From: Shinella sumterensis
GTDB taxonomy: Bacteria > Pseudomonadota > Alphaproteobacteria > Rhizobiales > Rhizobiaceae
Direction of reading: 5' to 3'
Assembly: GCF_004514425.2 (NCBI RefSeq)
Contig: NZ_MYFN02000001.1
Span: 124,001-188,000 of the forward strand
DNA: 64,000 nt
A model generated the notes under the pieces. It did not search any database, was not told the origin of the DNA, and saw only the letters and a list, made by a program, of their open reading frames with translations. Positions 44,262-52,518 of this stretch are shown piece by piece (within the stretch, counting starts at the first letter, position 1; the number at the start of each line of letters is the position of its first letter). The position numbers and the translations under genes are program-made.

Positions 44262-45245
44262 TTACTTGTCGAGAACCTGCGGACGGTATTCCGCAAACAG
44301 TTCCTTGTGCGGGTATTCGCCGACCTTGTCGGGCGTCACGAGGGCCGTGCCGGCATCGACGAAAGCGGGGACCGTCTTGCCGGCAGCAGCCTCGCGTGCG
44401 ACCTGGATGGTGACGTCGCCGAGATATTGCGGGTCGTTCAGCGCGGTGGCGATGTACTTGCCGTCGGCCATGGCTTCGAGCGCCTCGGACAGGCCGTCGA
44501 CGCCGGCGATCAGCACGTCGTCGCGGCCATTTTCCTTGAGAACCTGCAGGGCGCCGAGCGCCATGTCGTCGTTGTGGGCGTAGACCACTTTCACGTCGGC
44601 ATTGGCCTGAAGCAGGTCCTGCATGGCGGTCACGGCGTTGGCGCGGATATATTCCGCATAGGGGCCTTCGACGATCGTGTGGCCGGAGCCTTCAAGCGCG
44701 GCATGGAAGCCATCGCGACGGTCCATCATGACTGCACCGCCGGCATCGCCCTGGATCTCGATGACCTTGGCGCCGGTGACACCATCGGCCTTCAGCTTCG
44801 CGATAACGGCTTCGCCGACCAGCTTGCCCATCGCCTTGTTGTCGCGGCCGACATGGGCGGCGACCTTGCCGCCGGTGACGGGACGGTCGACGGTGATGAC
44901 GGGAATGCCGGCAGCGGCGGCGGCCTCAAGCGACGGGGCGACGGCTTCCGGGTTGACGGGGTTGATGATGATCGCGCTCACACCCTGGGTGATCAGATCC
45001 TGGATATCATTGTTCTGCTTGCTGACATCGCCATTGGCATCGAGGAAGACGAGCGTGTCGCCGGATGCCTTGGCGGCGGCCTCCGCACCGTTCTTCAGCT
45101 GCACATAGAAGGGCGACTGAAGCGTGACCTGGCTGAAGCCGATCTTCAGGCCCTCGGCATGGGCGGCGGCAGGCGAAAGCGCCATGACGGCGAGAACCGA
45201 AACGGTGCCGGCGAGACTGGCAAGAAATGTACGACGCGTGTTCAT
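44262..45245 (-). CDS. Sugar ABC transporter, periplasmic binding protein (RbsB-like)
   Basis: A 327-residue binding protein of the ribose/galactose type with a signal peptide ending near AHA (residue 30). The mature chain EGLKIGFSQVTLQSPFYVQLKNGAEAAAKASGDTLVFLDANGDVSKQNNDIQDLITQGVSAIIINPVN is a standard RbsB opening. GGGAGG precedes the start. It is the first gene of the nine-gene operon running to 34721 or 33693, and a 33-base palindrome is 46 bases upstream. Confidence 0.92.
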   Translation of the reverse strand: MNTRRTFLASLAGTVSVLAVMALSPAAAHAEGLKIGFSQVTLQSPFYVQLKNGAEAAAKASGDTLVFLDANGDVSKQNNDIQDLITQGVSAIIINPVNPEAVAPSLEAAAAAGIPVITVDRPVTGGKVAAHVGRDNKAMGKLVGEAVIAKLKADGVTGAKVIEIQGDAGGAVMMDRRDGFHAALEGSGHTIVEGPYAEYIRANAVTAMQDLLQANADVKVVYAHNDDMALGALQVLKENGRDDVLIAGVDGLSEALEAMADGKYIATALNDPQYLGDVTIQVAREAAAGKTVPAFVDAGTALVTPDKVGEYPHKELFAEYRPQVLDK

Positions 45246-45290
45246 TGGTTTCCTCCCTAAAGAACCGAAAATCGCCCTCTCTCCCAGAGG

Positions 45291-45323
45291 GCAACATAAG
45301 TGATATTATTTCACATATGTTGC
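45291..45323. promoter_or_regulatory. Candidate SorC operator
   Basis: Two 15-base arms, GCAACATAAGTGATA (45291-45305) and TTTCACATATGTTGC (45309-45323), are inverted copies matching at 13 of 15 positions around a TTA centre. Such a long A/T-rich palindrome just upstream of the first gene fits the SorC-type regulator encoded in the operon. Confidence 0.72.
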
Positions 45324-45507
45324 TAGCATGGCATCATGGGCGCCGGAACCTTGTCAATCCCGTGACGAGGCCTTGACGGAAAGAATATCCAACCGATTGA
45401 ATTCGCTTCATTTATCGGTGATTTTTCCGGGAAGATTCATCCCGCCTGCGCGACGGCGGCGTGCAAAATTCCGTTTGCGGGAATTTTCCGGGCGAAAATG
45501 CCGGCAA

Positions 45508-45528
45508 CATTTGCAGCTTTGGCAAATG
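45508..45528. promoter_or_regulatory. Inverted repeat far upstream of the sugar operon
   Basis: CATTTGC (45508-45514) and GCAAATG (45522-45528) are separated by 7 bases. It lies about 260 bases before the binding-protein start and about 50 bases past the hydrolase stop. It may be a second regulator site; function unknown. Confidence 0.35.
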
Positions 45529-45576
45529 GAGGGGAAGAGACAGGGCGGCGCGGCTTCGCTTTCCGCCCGGATCGCG

Positions 45577-46416
45577 TCAGCTCGACGCGACCATATCCGC
45601 GATGCGGCCGCCGGCGATGCCGAGCGGGTTTGCCAGGTCCAGCACGACCGACATGTGGTTGAGGCCGGGCAGCGGGAGAAGCTGGGCAGCCTCGCCCTGC
45701 GCGTTCAATCGGGATTGCAGTGCCGATGCGGGCTCAAGGAAGGGCGTCGTTTCCTCCGCACCAAAGGCGATCACACGCAGGGGGCAGGCACGCTGGGCGG
45801 CGGTCAAAGGCGACCACGCCGCCGCCTCCACGGGCGTCATCCGCGCCTCGTCACGCAGGAAGCTGCCGGGAATTCCAGAGAGGTCGTAGATGCCGCTGAG
45901 CAGGAAAAGTCCCTTCAGGGCGGGAAGCTGTGGCGGGTCTTTTTCTTCGAGGCCCGTCGCGGCAAGGAACGAGGCGAGATGGGCGCCCGCCGAATGGCCG
46001 CTGACGGTGAGCCGCGCGGGATCGGCGCCAAAATCGCGTGCGTGCTCCTGAAGCCAGAGCACGGAACGCCGCACCTGGCCGACGAGCACATCAAGCCGCT
46101 CGCCGGGCATGAGATCATATTCGACGAGGGCCGCGACACCGCCGGCGGCCAGGACCGGTGCGGCAACGACGCGATAGTTCTCCTTCTCGCCGGAGCGCCA
46201 GTACCCGCCGTGGACGAAGACGTGCATCGGCGCACCGGCCTTCGGGCGCTCCGGCAGGATGACATCAAGGACCTCGCGCGGCCGCGCGCCGTAACGCAGA
46301 TCGGCCAGCACCTCCGCACGAGCCGAAAACGCCCGGCTGCGCTCCGCAAATTCGGCCGCGATCGCGTCGAAATCAGGCACGAAATCGCGAATCCGGTAAA
46401 GGTCCTGTGACGTCAT
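45577..46416 (-). CDS. Alpha/beta hydrolase, kynurenine-formamidase-like esterase
   Basis: A 279-residue alpha/beta hydrolase. HGGYW at 69-73 forms the oxyanion hole and S142 in GHSAGAH is the nucleophile; LNHMSVV near the end supplies the histidine. The set resembles the esterase/arylformamidase group. Start MTSQDLY at 46416 follows GGGGGA. It is the last gene of the minus-strand arm controlled by the GntR at 50243, after an aldehyde dehydrogenase (16-base gap). An ester or lactone of the catabolised compound is a plausible substrate. Confidence 0.82.
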   Translation of the reverse strand: MTSQDLYRIRDFVPDFDAIAAEFAERSRAFSARAEVLADLRYGARPREVLDVILPERPKAGAPMHVFVHGGYWRSGEKENYRVVAAPVLAAGGVAALVEYDLMPGERLDVLVGQVRRSVLWLQEHARDFGADPARLTVSGHSAGAHLASFLAATGLEEKDPPQLPALKGLFLLSGIYDLSGIPGSFLRDEARMTPVEAAAWSPLTAAQRACPLRVIAFGAEETTPFLEPASALQSRLNAQGEAAQLLPLPGLNHMSVVLDLANPLGIAGGRIADMVASS

Positions 46417-46432
46417 CCTGTTATCCCCCGCG

Positions 46433-47896
46433 TCAGTACTCGACGGCGTAATACTTCGCCTCCATGAATTCCAGAATACCGGTAACGCCGCCTTCACGGC
46501 CGAGACCGCTCTGCTTCACGCCCCCGAAGGGTGCCGCCGGGTCAGACATCAGCCCCCTGTTGATGCCCAGCATGCCGCTTTCGAGGCGCTTGCCGACCTT
46601 GAGCGCCCGCTTCAGGTCTCCGGAATAGATATAGGCGGCCAGACCATACTCGGTGTCGTTGGCAAGGCGAACCGCCTCGTCGTCGGTGTCGAACTTGTAG
46701 ACGGGCGCGACGGGGCCGAAGATTTCCTCGCGCGCAATGGCTGCGTTGACGGGCACGTTTTCCAGAACCGTCGGCGGATAGAAATAGCCGTTTTCGCCAA
46801 GCGGCTTGCCGCCCGTCGTGGCGCGGGCGCCTGCGGCCACAGCGTCGGAAACGAGGCGGTCGATCTTGCGCACGGCATTCGTCGTGATCATCGGACCGCA
46901 TTGCGTCTCCGGATCATAGCCGGGACCGATCCTGAGCGCCGCCATGCGGGCCGTCAGGCCGGCGACGAAGGCGTCGTGGATGCCCGATTGCACATAGAAG
47001 CGGTTGGCGGCGGTGCAGGCTTCCCCGGCATTGCGCATCTTGGCGATCATCGCGCCGTCGAGTGCGGCTTCGAGATCCGCGTCGTCGAAGACGAGAAACG
47101 GCGCGTTGCCGCCAAGCTCCATCGAGCAGCTGACGACCGACTTGGCGGCCTCGGCCAAAAGCATACGACCAACGCCCGTGGAGCCGGTGAAGGAGAGTTT
47201 TCGCACGCGCGGATCGGCCAGCATGGTATTGGTCACGCCACTTGGATTGGTCGTGGTCAGCACGTTGACGACGCCGGGCGGCACCCCCGCCTCCTCGCCG
47301 AGGCGCGCCATGGCATAGGCGGTGAGCGGTGTCTCGGAGGCGGGCTTGAGGATGACGGTGCAGCCCGCGGCAAGCGCCGGGCCGATCTTGCGCGTCGCCA
47401 TGGCGGCAGGGAAGTTCCACGGCGTGATGAGCACCGCAATGCCGATCGGCTCGTGATCGACGAGGATATTGTGCGAGCCGGACGGCGTATGACGATATTC
47501 GCCCGGAATGCGCACGGCCTCCTCGGCATACCAGCGGAAAAACTCCGCCGCATAGGCCACTTCGCCGCGTGCATCGGGCAGCGCCTTGCCGTTTTCGAGC
47601 GAGATCAGTGTGGCCAGCTCCTCGGCGTGCTGCGTCATCAGCTGGAACCAGCGGCGCAGGATTTCGGCGCGCTGGCGGGCCGGGGTGGCGCGCCAGCCAG
47701 CGGCAGCCGCCTCGGCCGCATCGACGGCACGGCGGGCATCGTCGATGGACGCGTCGGCTACCTCGGCGAGCAGGTTTCCGGTCGAGGGGTCGAGAACCTT
47801 TATCCCGTCGCCCTTGACCCAGCTGCCGCCGATATAGAGGCCCTGGGCGTGGAGTGCGGGATCGGCATAGCCGGAAACTTTGGCGTGGAACGTCAT
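46433..47896 (-). CDS. NAD(P)-dependent aldehyde dehydrogenase (SSADH-like)
   Basis: A 487-residue aldehyde dehydrogenase with PWNFP at 159-163, FTGSTGVGR at 236-244, E260 in MELGGN and catalytic C294 in AGEAC. The C-terminus ([25 protein letters not shown]) groups it with succinate-semialdehyde and related hydroxy-aldehyde dehydrogenases. AAAGGA precedes the start. It lies between the Fe-dependent alcohol dehydrogenase and the hydrolase, so the alcohol-aldehyde-acid sequence of steps may be encoded together. Confidence 0.88.
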   Translation of the reverse strand: MTFHAKVSGYADPALHAQGLYIGGSWVKGDGIKVLDPSTGNLLAEVADASIDDARRAVDAAEAAAAGWRATPARQRAEILRRWFQLMTQHAEELATLISLENGKALPDARGEVAYAAEFFRWYAEEAVRIPGEYRHTPSGSHNILVDHEPIGIAVLITPWNFPAAMATRKIGPALAAGCTVILKPASETPLTAYAMARLGEEAGVPPGVVNVLTTTNPSGVTNTMLADPRVRKLSFTGSTGVGRMLLAEAAKSVVSCSMELGGNAPFLVFDDADLEAALDGAMIAKMRNAGEACTAANRFYVQSGIHDAFVAGLTARMAALRIGPGYDPETQCGPMITTNAVRKIDRLVSDAVAAGARATTGGKPLGENGYFYPPTVLENVPVNAAIAREEIFGPVAPVYKFDTDDEAVRLANDTEYGLAAYIYSGDLKRALKVGKRLESGMLGINRGLMSDPAAPFGGVKQSGLGREGGVTGILEFMEAKYYAVEY

Positions 47897-47910
47897 GGCT
47901 TGTCCTTTCA

Positions 47911-47925
47911 GATCAGATCAGATCA
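47911..47925. repeat. Short tandem repeat (GATCA)3 spanning a stop codon
   Basis: Three copies of GATCA run from 47911 to 47925, and the stop codon of the iron-dependent alcohol dehydrogenase (47918-47920) falls within them. Confidence 0.6.
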
Positions 47926-49117
47926 GGCTGGCGCGGTCGCCGCCATGCGCGGCGGCGACGAGGGAGCGCATTTCCTGCGGGTTCAGCGGGCGGGGATTGT
48001 TCTGGATGAGGCGGGCGATACCGGAACTCTGCTCGGCCACCCAGTCGATGCGGTCTTCGGCCAGGCCAAGATCGCGAAGCGTGACGGGAATGCCGATCCG
48101 TTCGAACAGCGCGGCAAGCGCAGGAATGACGTCCTCGGGGCCGTCGAGACCCGCGGCGTCGGCGATCTCGACAAGTTCCGGCCCGATGGCCGGCTGGTTC
48201 CAGGTCATGACATAGGGCATGAGGCAGGCGACGCCGAGGCCATGCGCGGTGTGTGTGAGCGCGCCGACGGGATACTGGATGGCATGGGCCGCAGCCGTGC
48301 CGGCCACGCCGAAGGCAAGCCCCGCAAGCGTCGCACCGAGCATGACCTTTTCGCGCGCGGCCTGATCGGCGCCGTCCTTGCAGGCCGCTTCAAGCCCCTG
48401 CCACAGGAGGCGTATGGCGCTCAGCGCAAAATGATCCGACAGCGCATTCTTGCCGACGAAGACCCGCTGCAGCGCAAGGCCGGGCACGGGATCGCGCCGG
48501 ATGGCCGTGAAGGCCTCGATGGCGTGGGTCAGCGCATCCGCGCCGGCAATCGCCGTCAAACCGGGCGGGCAGGAAAGGGTCAGTTCGGGGTCGCAGATCG
48601 ATACGGTCGGAATGAGATGAGGGCTGGAAATGCCGACCTTCAGGCTGCGCTCGCTGTCCGACAACACCGCGACCGGCGTCACCTCGGACCCCGTACCGGC
48701 GGTGGTGGGAATGGCGATCAGCGGCAGAACCGGCCCGGGAACCGTGTGTTCGCCGTAGTAGTCCTGCGGGCATCCGCCATGCGCAAGAAGAAGCGCCACG
48801 CATTTCGCCATGTCCAGGCAGGAGCCGCCGCCGATGCCGATGACGAGGTCAGGCCGGAATATCCGCGCATTTTCGGCGCTCGCGACGGCCTGCTCGACGG
48901 GAACGTCCGGCAGGGTGGAGCTGTCGATGAGCACGGCAAGGCCTGCGGTCTCCAACTGGCCGACCAGCGCACGGAAATCGGCGTCCGCCGCAAGGCGGAT
49001 ATCCGTGACGACCAGCGCGCGCCGGCCGAGCGTGGCCGCGACGCTGCCGAGCGCGTGGCGCTGGCCGGCCCCGAAGAGCAGTTCGCGCGGCGCCCTCAAT
49101 GTGCCGAATAGGTTCAT
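47918..49117 (-). CDS. Iron-containing (group III) alcohol dehydrogenase
   Basis: A 399-residue Fe-ADH. IGIGGGSCLDMAK is the NAD-binding glycine motif, IPTTAGTGSEVT follows, and the metal ligands are in GADALTHAIEAF and the later HTAHGLGVACLMP histidines. Such enzymes interconvert alcohols and aldehydes or act on maleylacetate; the substrate is not clear. GGAGACA precedes the start. It lies 21 bases after the Ldh-family gene and upstream of the aldehyde dehydrogenase. Confidence 0.88.
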   Translation of the reverse strand: MNLFGTLRAPRELLFGAGQRHALGSVAATLGRRALVVTDIRLAADADFRALVGQLETAGLAVLIDSSTLPDVPVEQAVASAENARIFRPDLVIGIGGGSCLDMAKCVALLLAHGGCPQDYYGEHTVPGPVLPLIAIPTTAGTGSEVTPVAVLSDSERSLKVGISSPHLIPTVSICDPELTLSCPPGLTAIAGADALTHAIEAFTAIRRDPVPGLALQRVFVGKNALSDHFALSAIRLLWQGLEAACKDGADQAAREKVMLGATLAGLAFGVAGTAAAHAIQYPVGALTHTAHGLGVACLMPYVMTWNQPAIGPELVEIADAAGLDGPEDVIPALAALFERIGIPVTLRDLGLAEDRIDWVAEQSSGIARLIQNNPRPLNPQEMRSLVAAAHGGDRASLI

Positions 49118-49138
49118 TCCGTGTCTCCTCCAGTGAAT

Positions 49139-50143
49139 TCAGGCGGCCTCAAGGGCCATAAGCTGTTCGAAAAGCGGCTGCGGCAGGGTGATGCCCTCGG
49201 CCATCGCGGCGGCCCGGCGGCTGCGCGCACCATCGCCGGGAACGGCGACGGGTCTTGCAGGATCGAGCGGGCGGGAGAGCCGCAGGCTGTCGAGATAGGC
49301 GGTCAGCGCGGGGGCCGCGCCCTTGCCGGCCGCGGGGTCGATGAGGACGAGAAGATCGCCCTTGTTGGCGGCGTGAGCGTCATCGAGCGTGCCGTGCACG
49401 TCAGGCGACAGGGCCGAACCGGCAAGCGCCGCCACAAGAAGCTCGATGGCGAGGCCAAGACCATAACCCTTCGCATCGCCGAACGGCGCGATGGCGCCGG
49501 TCTGCGCGGCGAGGGGATCCTCGGTCGGCTTCCCGTGCGCATCGACGGCCCAACCTGGCGGGATCGGCACGCCGCGCAGCGCATGGTTGCGAATCTTGCC
49601 CATGGAAACGACGCTGGTCGCGAGGTCCAGCACGAACGGTCGCTCGCCTGCGGGAATACCGATCGCAACCGGGTTCGTGCCGAGCACGGCCTCGGTGCCG
49701 CCGAAGGGATGGACGAGGGCTTCGCTCGTGGACATCACGATCGCGATCAGCCCTTCGCGCGCGGCGATCTCTGCATAATAGGCGAGCATGCCGATATGGT
49801 TGGCGTTGCGAATGGCCGCCACCGCTATCCCCGTTTCGGGCAGGTTCTGCCTCAGGCGCTGCATCGCATTCATCAGCACGACGGGACCAAGGCCGCGCTC
49901 GCCATCCACATCGAGAAAGGCCTGCCGCGACCATTTGAAGGCCCCCTGCGCGCGCCCGTCCGCCAGCCCCTTCTCAAGGCGTGACAGCAAAAGGGGCAGG
50001 CGTTGCAGTCCGTGCGAGGGCAGGCCGCGCAACTCCGCCTCGACCAGAAGGTCGGCCTGGAGCGCTGCGGCCCGAGGCTCCACGCCCCGGCTTTCGAGCA
50101 GCGCCGTCGCCAGCCTGCGGAGTTGATCGGGCATCACCTGCAT
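49139..50143 (-). CDS. Ldh-family (malate/lactate dehydrogenase-like) oxidoreductase
   Basis: The 334-residue protein belongs to the YlbC/Ldh_2 fold group, whose members oxidise 2-hydroxy acids such as malate, lactate, ureidoglycolate or sulfolactate. It opens LRRLATALLESRGVEPRAAALQADLLVEAELRGLPSHGLQRL, with the SHG segment holding the catalytic histidine, then VAAIRNANHIGMLAYYAEIAAREGLI and GTNPVAIGIPAG. It is the first gene of the minus-strand arm facing the GntR gene; its ribosome site overlaps the left arm of the candidate operator. Confidence 0.87.
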   Translation of the reverse strand: MQVMPDQLRRLATALLESRGVEPRAAALQADLLVEAELRGLPSHGLQRLPLLLSRLEKGLADGRAQGAFKWSRQAFLDVDGERGLGPVVLMNAMQRLRQNLPETGIAVAAIRNANHIGMLAYYAEIAAREGLIAIVMSTSEALVHPFGGTEAVLGTNPVAIGIPAGERPFVLDLATSVVSMGKIRNHALRGVPIPPGWAVDAHGKPTEDPLAAQTGAIAPFGDAKGYGLGLAIELLVAALAGSALSPDVHGTLDDAHAANKGDLLVLIDPAAGKGAAPALTAYLDSLRLSRPLDPARPVAVPGDGARSRRAAAMAEGITLPQPLFEQLMALEAA

Positions 50144-50146
50144 TTC

Positions 50147-50193
50147 ATATCCTATATCGGATCATATACGATATTGTATTTGACATAGGATAT
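50147..50193. promoter_or_regulatory. Candidate GntR operator between divergent catabolic arms
   Basis: Perfect 9-base arms ATATCCTAT (50147-50155) and ATAGGATAT (50185-50193) enclose a smaller inverted repeat, TATCG (50155-50159) and CGATA (50169-50173). The patch is far more A/T-rich than its neighbourhood and lies between the Ldh and GntR starts, so it probably binds the GntR protein. The left arm overlaps the Ldh ribosome site. Confidence 0.65.
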
Positions 50194-50242
50194 CTTATTT
50201 GCAACAAAAGATCGCATGTCAATAAGCAGTCGGAGAGCAAAC

Positions 50243-50929
50243 GTGGCAATTGCAGCGGAGCGGGAAGGCAAGGCGCCGGTTATTCGCCCCATCAGCGTCG
50301 TGGAAGGTGTTTACGACAGTATCTACCATCGCCTGATGTCGCTGGAGATCGCGCCGGGAGCGCGCATTCCGATCGACGTGCTCTCCCGGGACCTCGGCGT
50401 ATCGCAGACGCCGATCCGTGAAGCGCTGAGCCGTCTGGAGCGCGAGGGGCTGGTCCGCAAGGAACATCTCGTCGGCTACAGCGCTGCCCCGCAGTGGACG
50501 CGCAAGCAGTTCGAGGACCTTTACGTCTTCCGCCTTCTGGTCGAGCCGGAGGCGGCGCGGCTTGCGGTCATCAACATGACGCCTGAGGCGCTGTCGCAGC
50601 TGGAGACCTCCGCCGCCGATATGGGCCATGGCGAGACGCCGGTCGACCGCAACACGCGCTATTCCCGTTTCGCCCGCGCCGACGCGCAATTCCACGACGC
50701 CATTCTCAAGATCGCCGGCAACGAGATCATCCGCAGCACGCTGTCGAACCAGCATGTCCACCTGCATATCTTCCGGCTGATGTTCCATACGCGGGTCACG
50801 CAGGAGGCTCTTGAAGAACACGAGAACCTGCTCGCCGCCTTCCGCTCCGGCGAACCGCAGGCGGCATACGATGCCATGCGCATCCACATCGAGCGTTCGC
50901 GCGACCGCCTGTTGTCGGCCTTCGAATGA
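50243..50929 (+). CDS. GntR-family transcriptional regulator (FCD type)
   Basis: About 228 residues from a GTG at 50243, which follows GGAGAG by 5 bases; an in-frame ATG at 50216 without a clear ribosome site would add 9 residues. The N-terminal winged helix is YDSIYHRLMSLEIAPGARIPIDVLSRDLGVSQTPIREALSRLEREGLV; the FCD domain follows (EAARLAVINMTPEAL; ADAQFHDAILKIAGNEII). It overlaps the ATPase gene by 4 bases and is divergent from the dehydrogenase arm, so it probably controls both. Confidence 0.87.
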   Translation: MAIAAEREGKAPVIRPISVVEGVYDSIYHRLMSLEIAPGARIPIDVLSRDLGVSQTPIREALSRLEREGLVRKEHLVGYSAAPQWTRKQFEDLYVFRLLVEPEAARLAVINMTPEALSQLETSAADMGHGETPVDRNTRYSRFARADAQFHDAILKIAGNEIIRSTLSNQHVHLHIFRLMFHTRVTQEALEEHENLLAAFRSGEPQAAYDAMRIHIERSRDRLLSAFE

Positions 50930-52518
50930 ACGCCGTCGTCACCCCACAGCTGGCCATGGCGCCCGCAGGCACGGCCGCCGCCCTCGGCGCCGAAGGGCTT
51001 GGCAAGACCTATGGCCAGATCACCGTGCTGTCGGATGTCACACTCGATATCCGTCCCGGCGAGGTGCACGCGATCATCGGAGAGAACGGCGCCGGCAAGT
51101 CGACGTTGATGAAGCTTCTTTCCGGCCATGTGGCGCCGACCGAAGGCAGCCTCTTCCTGGACGGCAGGCCGGTCGCGTTCCGCAATGCGGTGGAGGCCGA
51201 GGACGCCGGCATCGTGCTGGTTCACCAGGAAATCCTGCTGGCGGCCGACCTGACGGTCGCCGAAAACCTCTTTCTCGGCCGTGAAGTCGGCCGCGGCCTG
51301 ATGGTCGACGATCGGTCGATGAACCGGCGCACCGCCGAACTCCTGGCAAGGGTGGGCTCGACTGCGCGTCCGCGCGACCGCGTCTGCGACCTGCCGCTTG
51401 CCCAGCGCCAGCTCGTGCAGATCGCCCGCGCCCTGCTGGACGAGCGCAAGGTCGTGATCCTCGACGAGCCGACGGCCGTGCTGGCGAATGACGAAGTGGC
51501 GGCGCTGCTCGATATCGTGCGCAGCCTGCGAGACCACGGCGTCGCCGTGCTCTACATCTCGCACCGCCTCGACGAGGTGCAGGCGCTGGCCGACCGCATC
51601 ACCGTGCTGCGCGACGGGCGGATGATCGGCACCTGGCCTGCCGCCGGCCTTGGCCAGCGCGAGATGGCGGAACTGATGGTCGGACGCGAGCTGGACATGC
51701 TCTATCCGCACAAGCGGCCGCAAGCCACGGCCGAGCCGATCCTGACCGTGACCGATCTTGCCGTCGATCACGGCTCCGAGACGGTATCCTTCGACGTGCG
51801 TCCGGGCGAGGTGCTCGGCATCGGCGGCATGATCGGGGCAGGACGCACGGAACTGATCGAAGGCCTGATGGGGCTTCGCCCTTCGCAGGCGGCGCGCGTG
51901 ACCGTGAATGGCAAGGAGATCGCCGGCCGGTCGGTGCGCACGCTGATGGAAGCCGGGCTCGTCTACCTGACCGAGGACCGAAAGGGAAAGGGCCTTCTTC
52001 TGGAGGAGAAGCTCGGCCCCAACCTGACGCTCCAGGCGCTCGATTCCGTCAATCCGGGCGCCGTTCTCGACAAGCGGGCGGAAGTCGTGCGGCTGGAAAA
52101 GGCGGTGGCCGATTATGACATCCGGGTGCGCTCGCTGCGCCTGGAGGCCGGAAAGCTTTCCGGCGGCAACCAGCAGAAGCTTCTGCTGGCCAAAGTCATG
52201 ATGGCGGATCCTTCGGTGGTCATCATCGACGAGCCGACCCGCGGCATCGACATCGGCAACAAGAGCCAGATCTACGACTTCATCGACGCGATGGTGCGCG
52301 CCGGCAAGGCCTGCATCGTCATCTCGTCGGAAATGCCCGAACTGGTCGGCCTCGCCGACCGGGTTCTGGTGATGCGGGCCGGCCGGATCGTCGCCGAGCT
52401 TCGCGGCAATGACATCAATGAGGAGAATGTCGTCTATGCGGCCACGACGGGTGGCGGTGCGGACGGCGGGGAGGAAGACCATGACCACCGCAGCGACCAT
52501 AACAATCCCGCCGGCTGA
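50926..52518 (+). CDS. Sugar ABC transporter ATP-binding protein (RbsA-like)
   Basis: The 530-residue double ATPase has Walker A GENGAGKST, then LPLAQRQLVQIARAL and VVILDEPTAVL in the first half; in the second, GMIGAGRTELIEGL, LSGGNQQKLLLAKVM and VVIIDEPTRGIDIGNK. It belongs to the second Rbs-type importer. It overlaps the GntR gene by 4 bases and the permease gene by 38 bases, in a different frame. Confidence 0.92.
   Translation: MNAVVTPQLAMAPAGTAAALGAEGLGKTYGQITVLSDVTLDIRPGEVHAIIGENGAGKSTLMKLLSGHVAPTEGSLFLDGRPVAFRNAVEAEDAGIVLVHQEILLAADLTVAENLFLGREVGRGLMVDDRSMNRRTAELLARVGSTARPRDRVCDLPLAQRQLVQIARALLDERKVVILDEPTAVLANDEVAALLDIVRSLRDHGVAVLYISHRLDEVQALADRITVLRDGRMIGTWPAAGLGQREMAELMVGRELDMLYPHKRPQATAEPILTVTDLAVDHGSETVSFDVRPGEVLGIGGMIGAGRTELIEGLMGLRPSQAARVTVNGKEIAGRSVRTLMEAGLVYLTEDRKGKGLLLEEKLGPNLTLQALDSVNPGAVLDKRAEVVRLEKAVADYDIRVRSLRLEAGKLSGGNQQKLLLAKVMMADPSVVIIDEPTRGIDIGNKSQIYDFIDAMVRAGKACIVISSEMPELVGLADRVLVMRAGRIVAELRGNDINEENVVYAATTGGGADGGEEDHDHRSDHNNPAG

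Larger units (their letters stand above)
45246..45576. other. Promoter region of the deoC-type sugar operon
   Basis: This gene-free stretch of 331 bases carries the operon's ribosome site, a large palindrome (45291-45323) and a second inverted repeat (45508-45528). It is also the region downstream of the alpha/beta-hydrolase gene. No further gene was seen. Confidence 0.6.
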
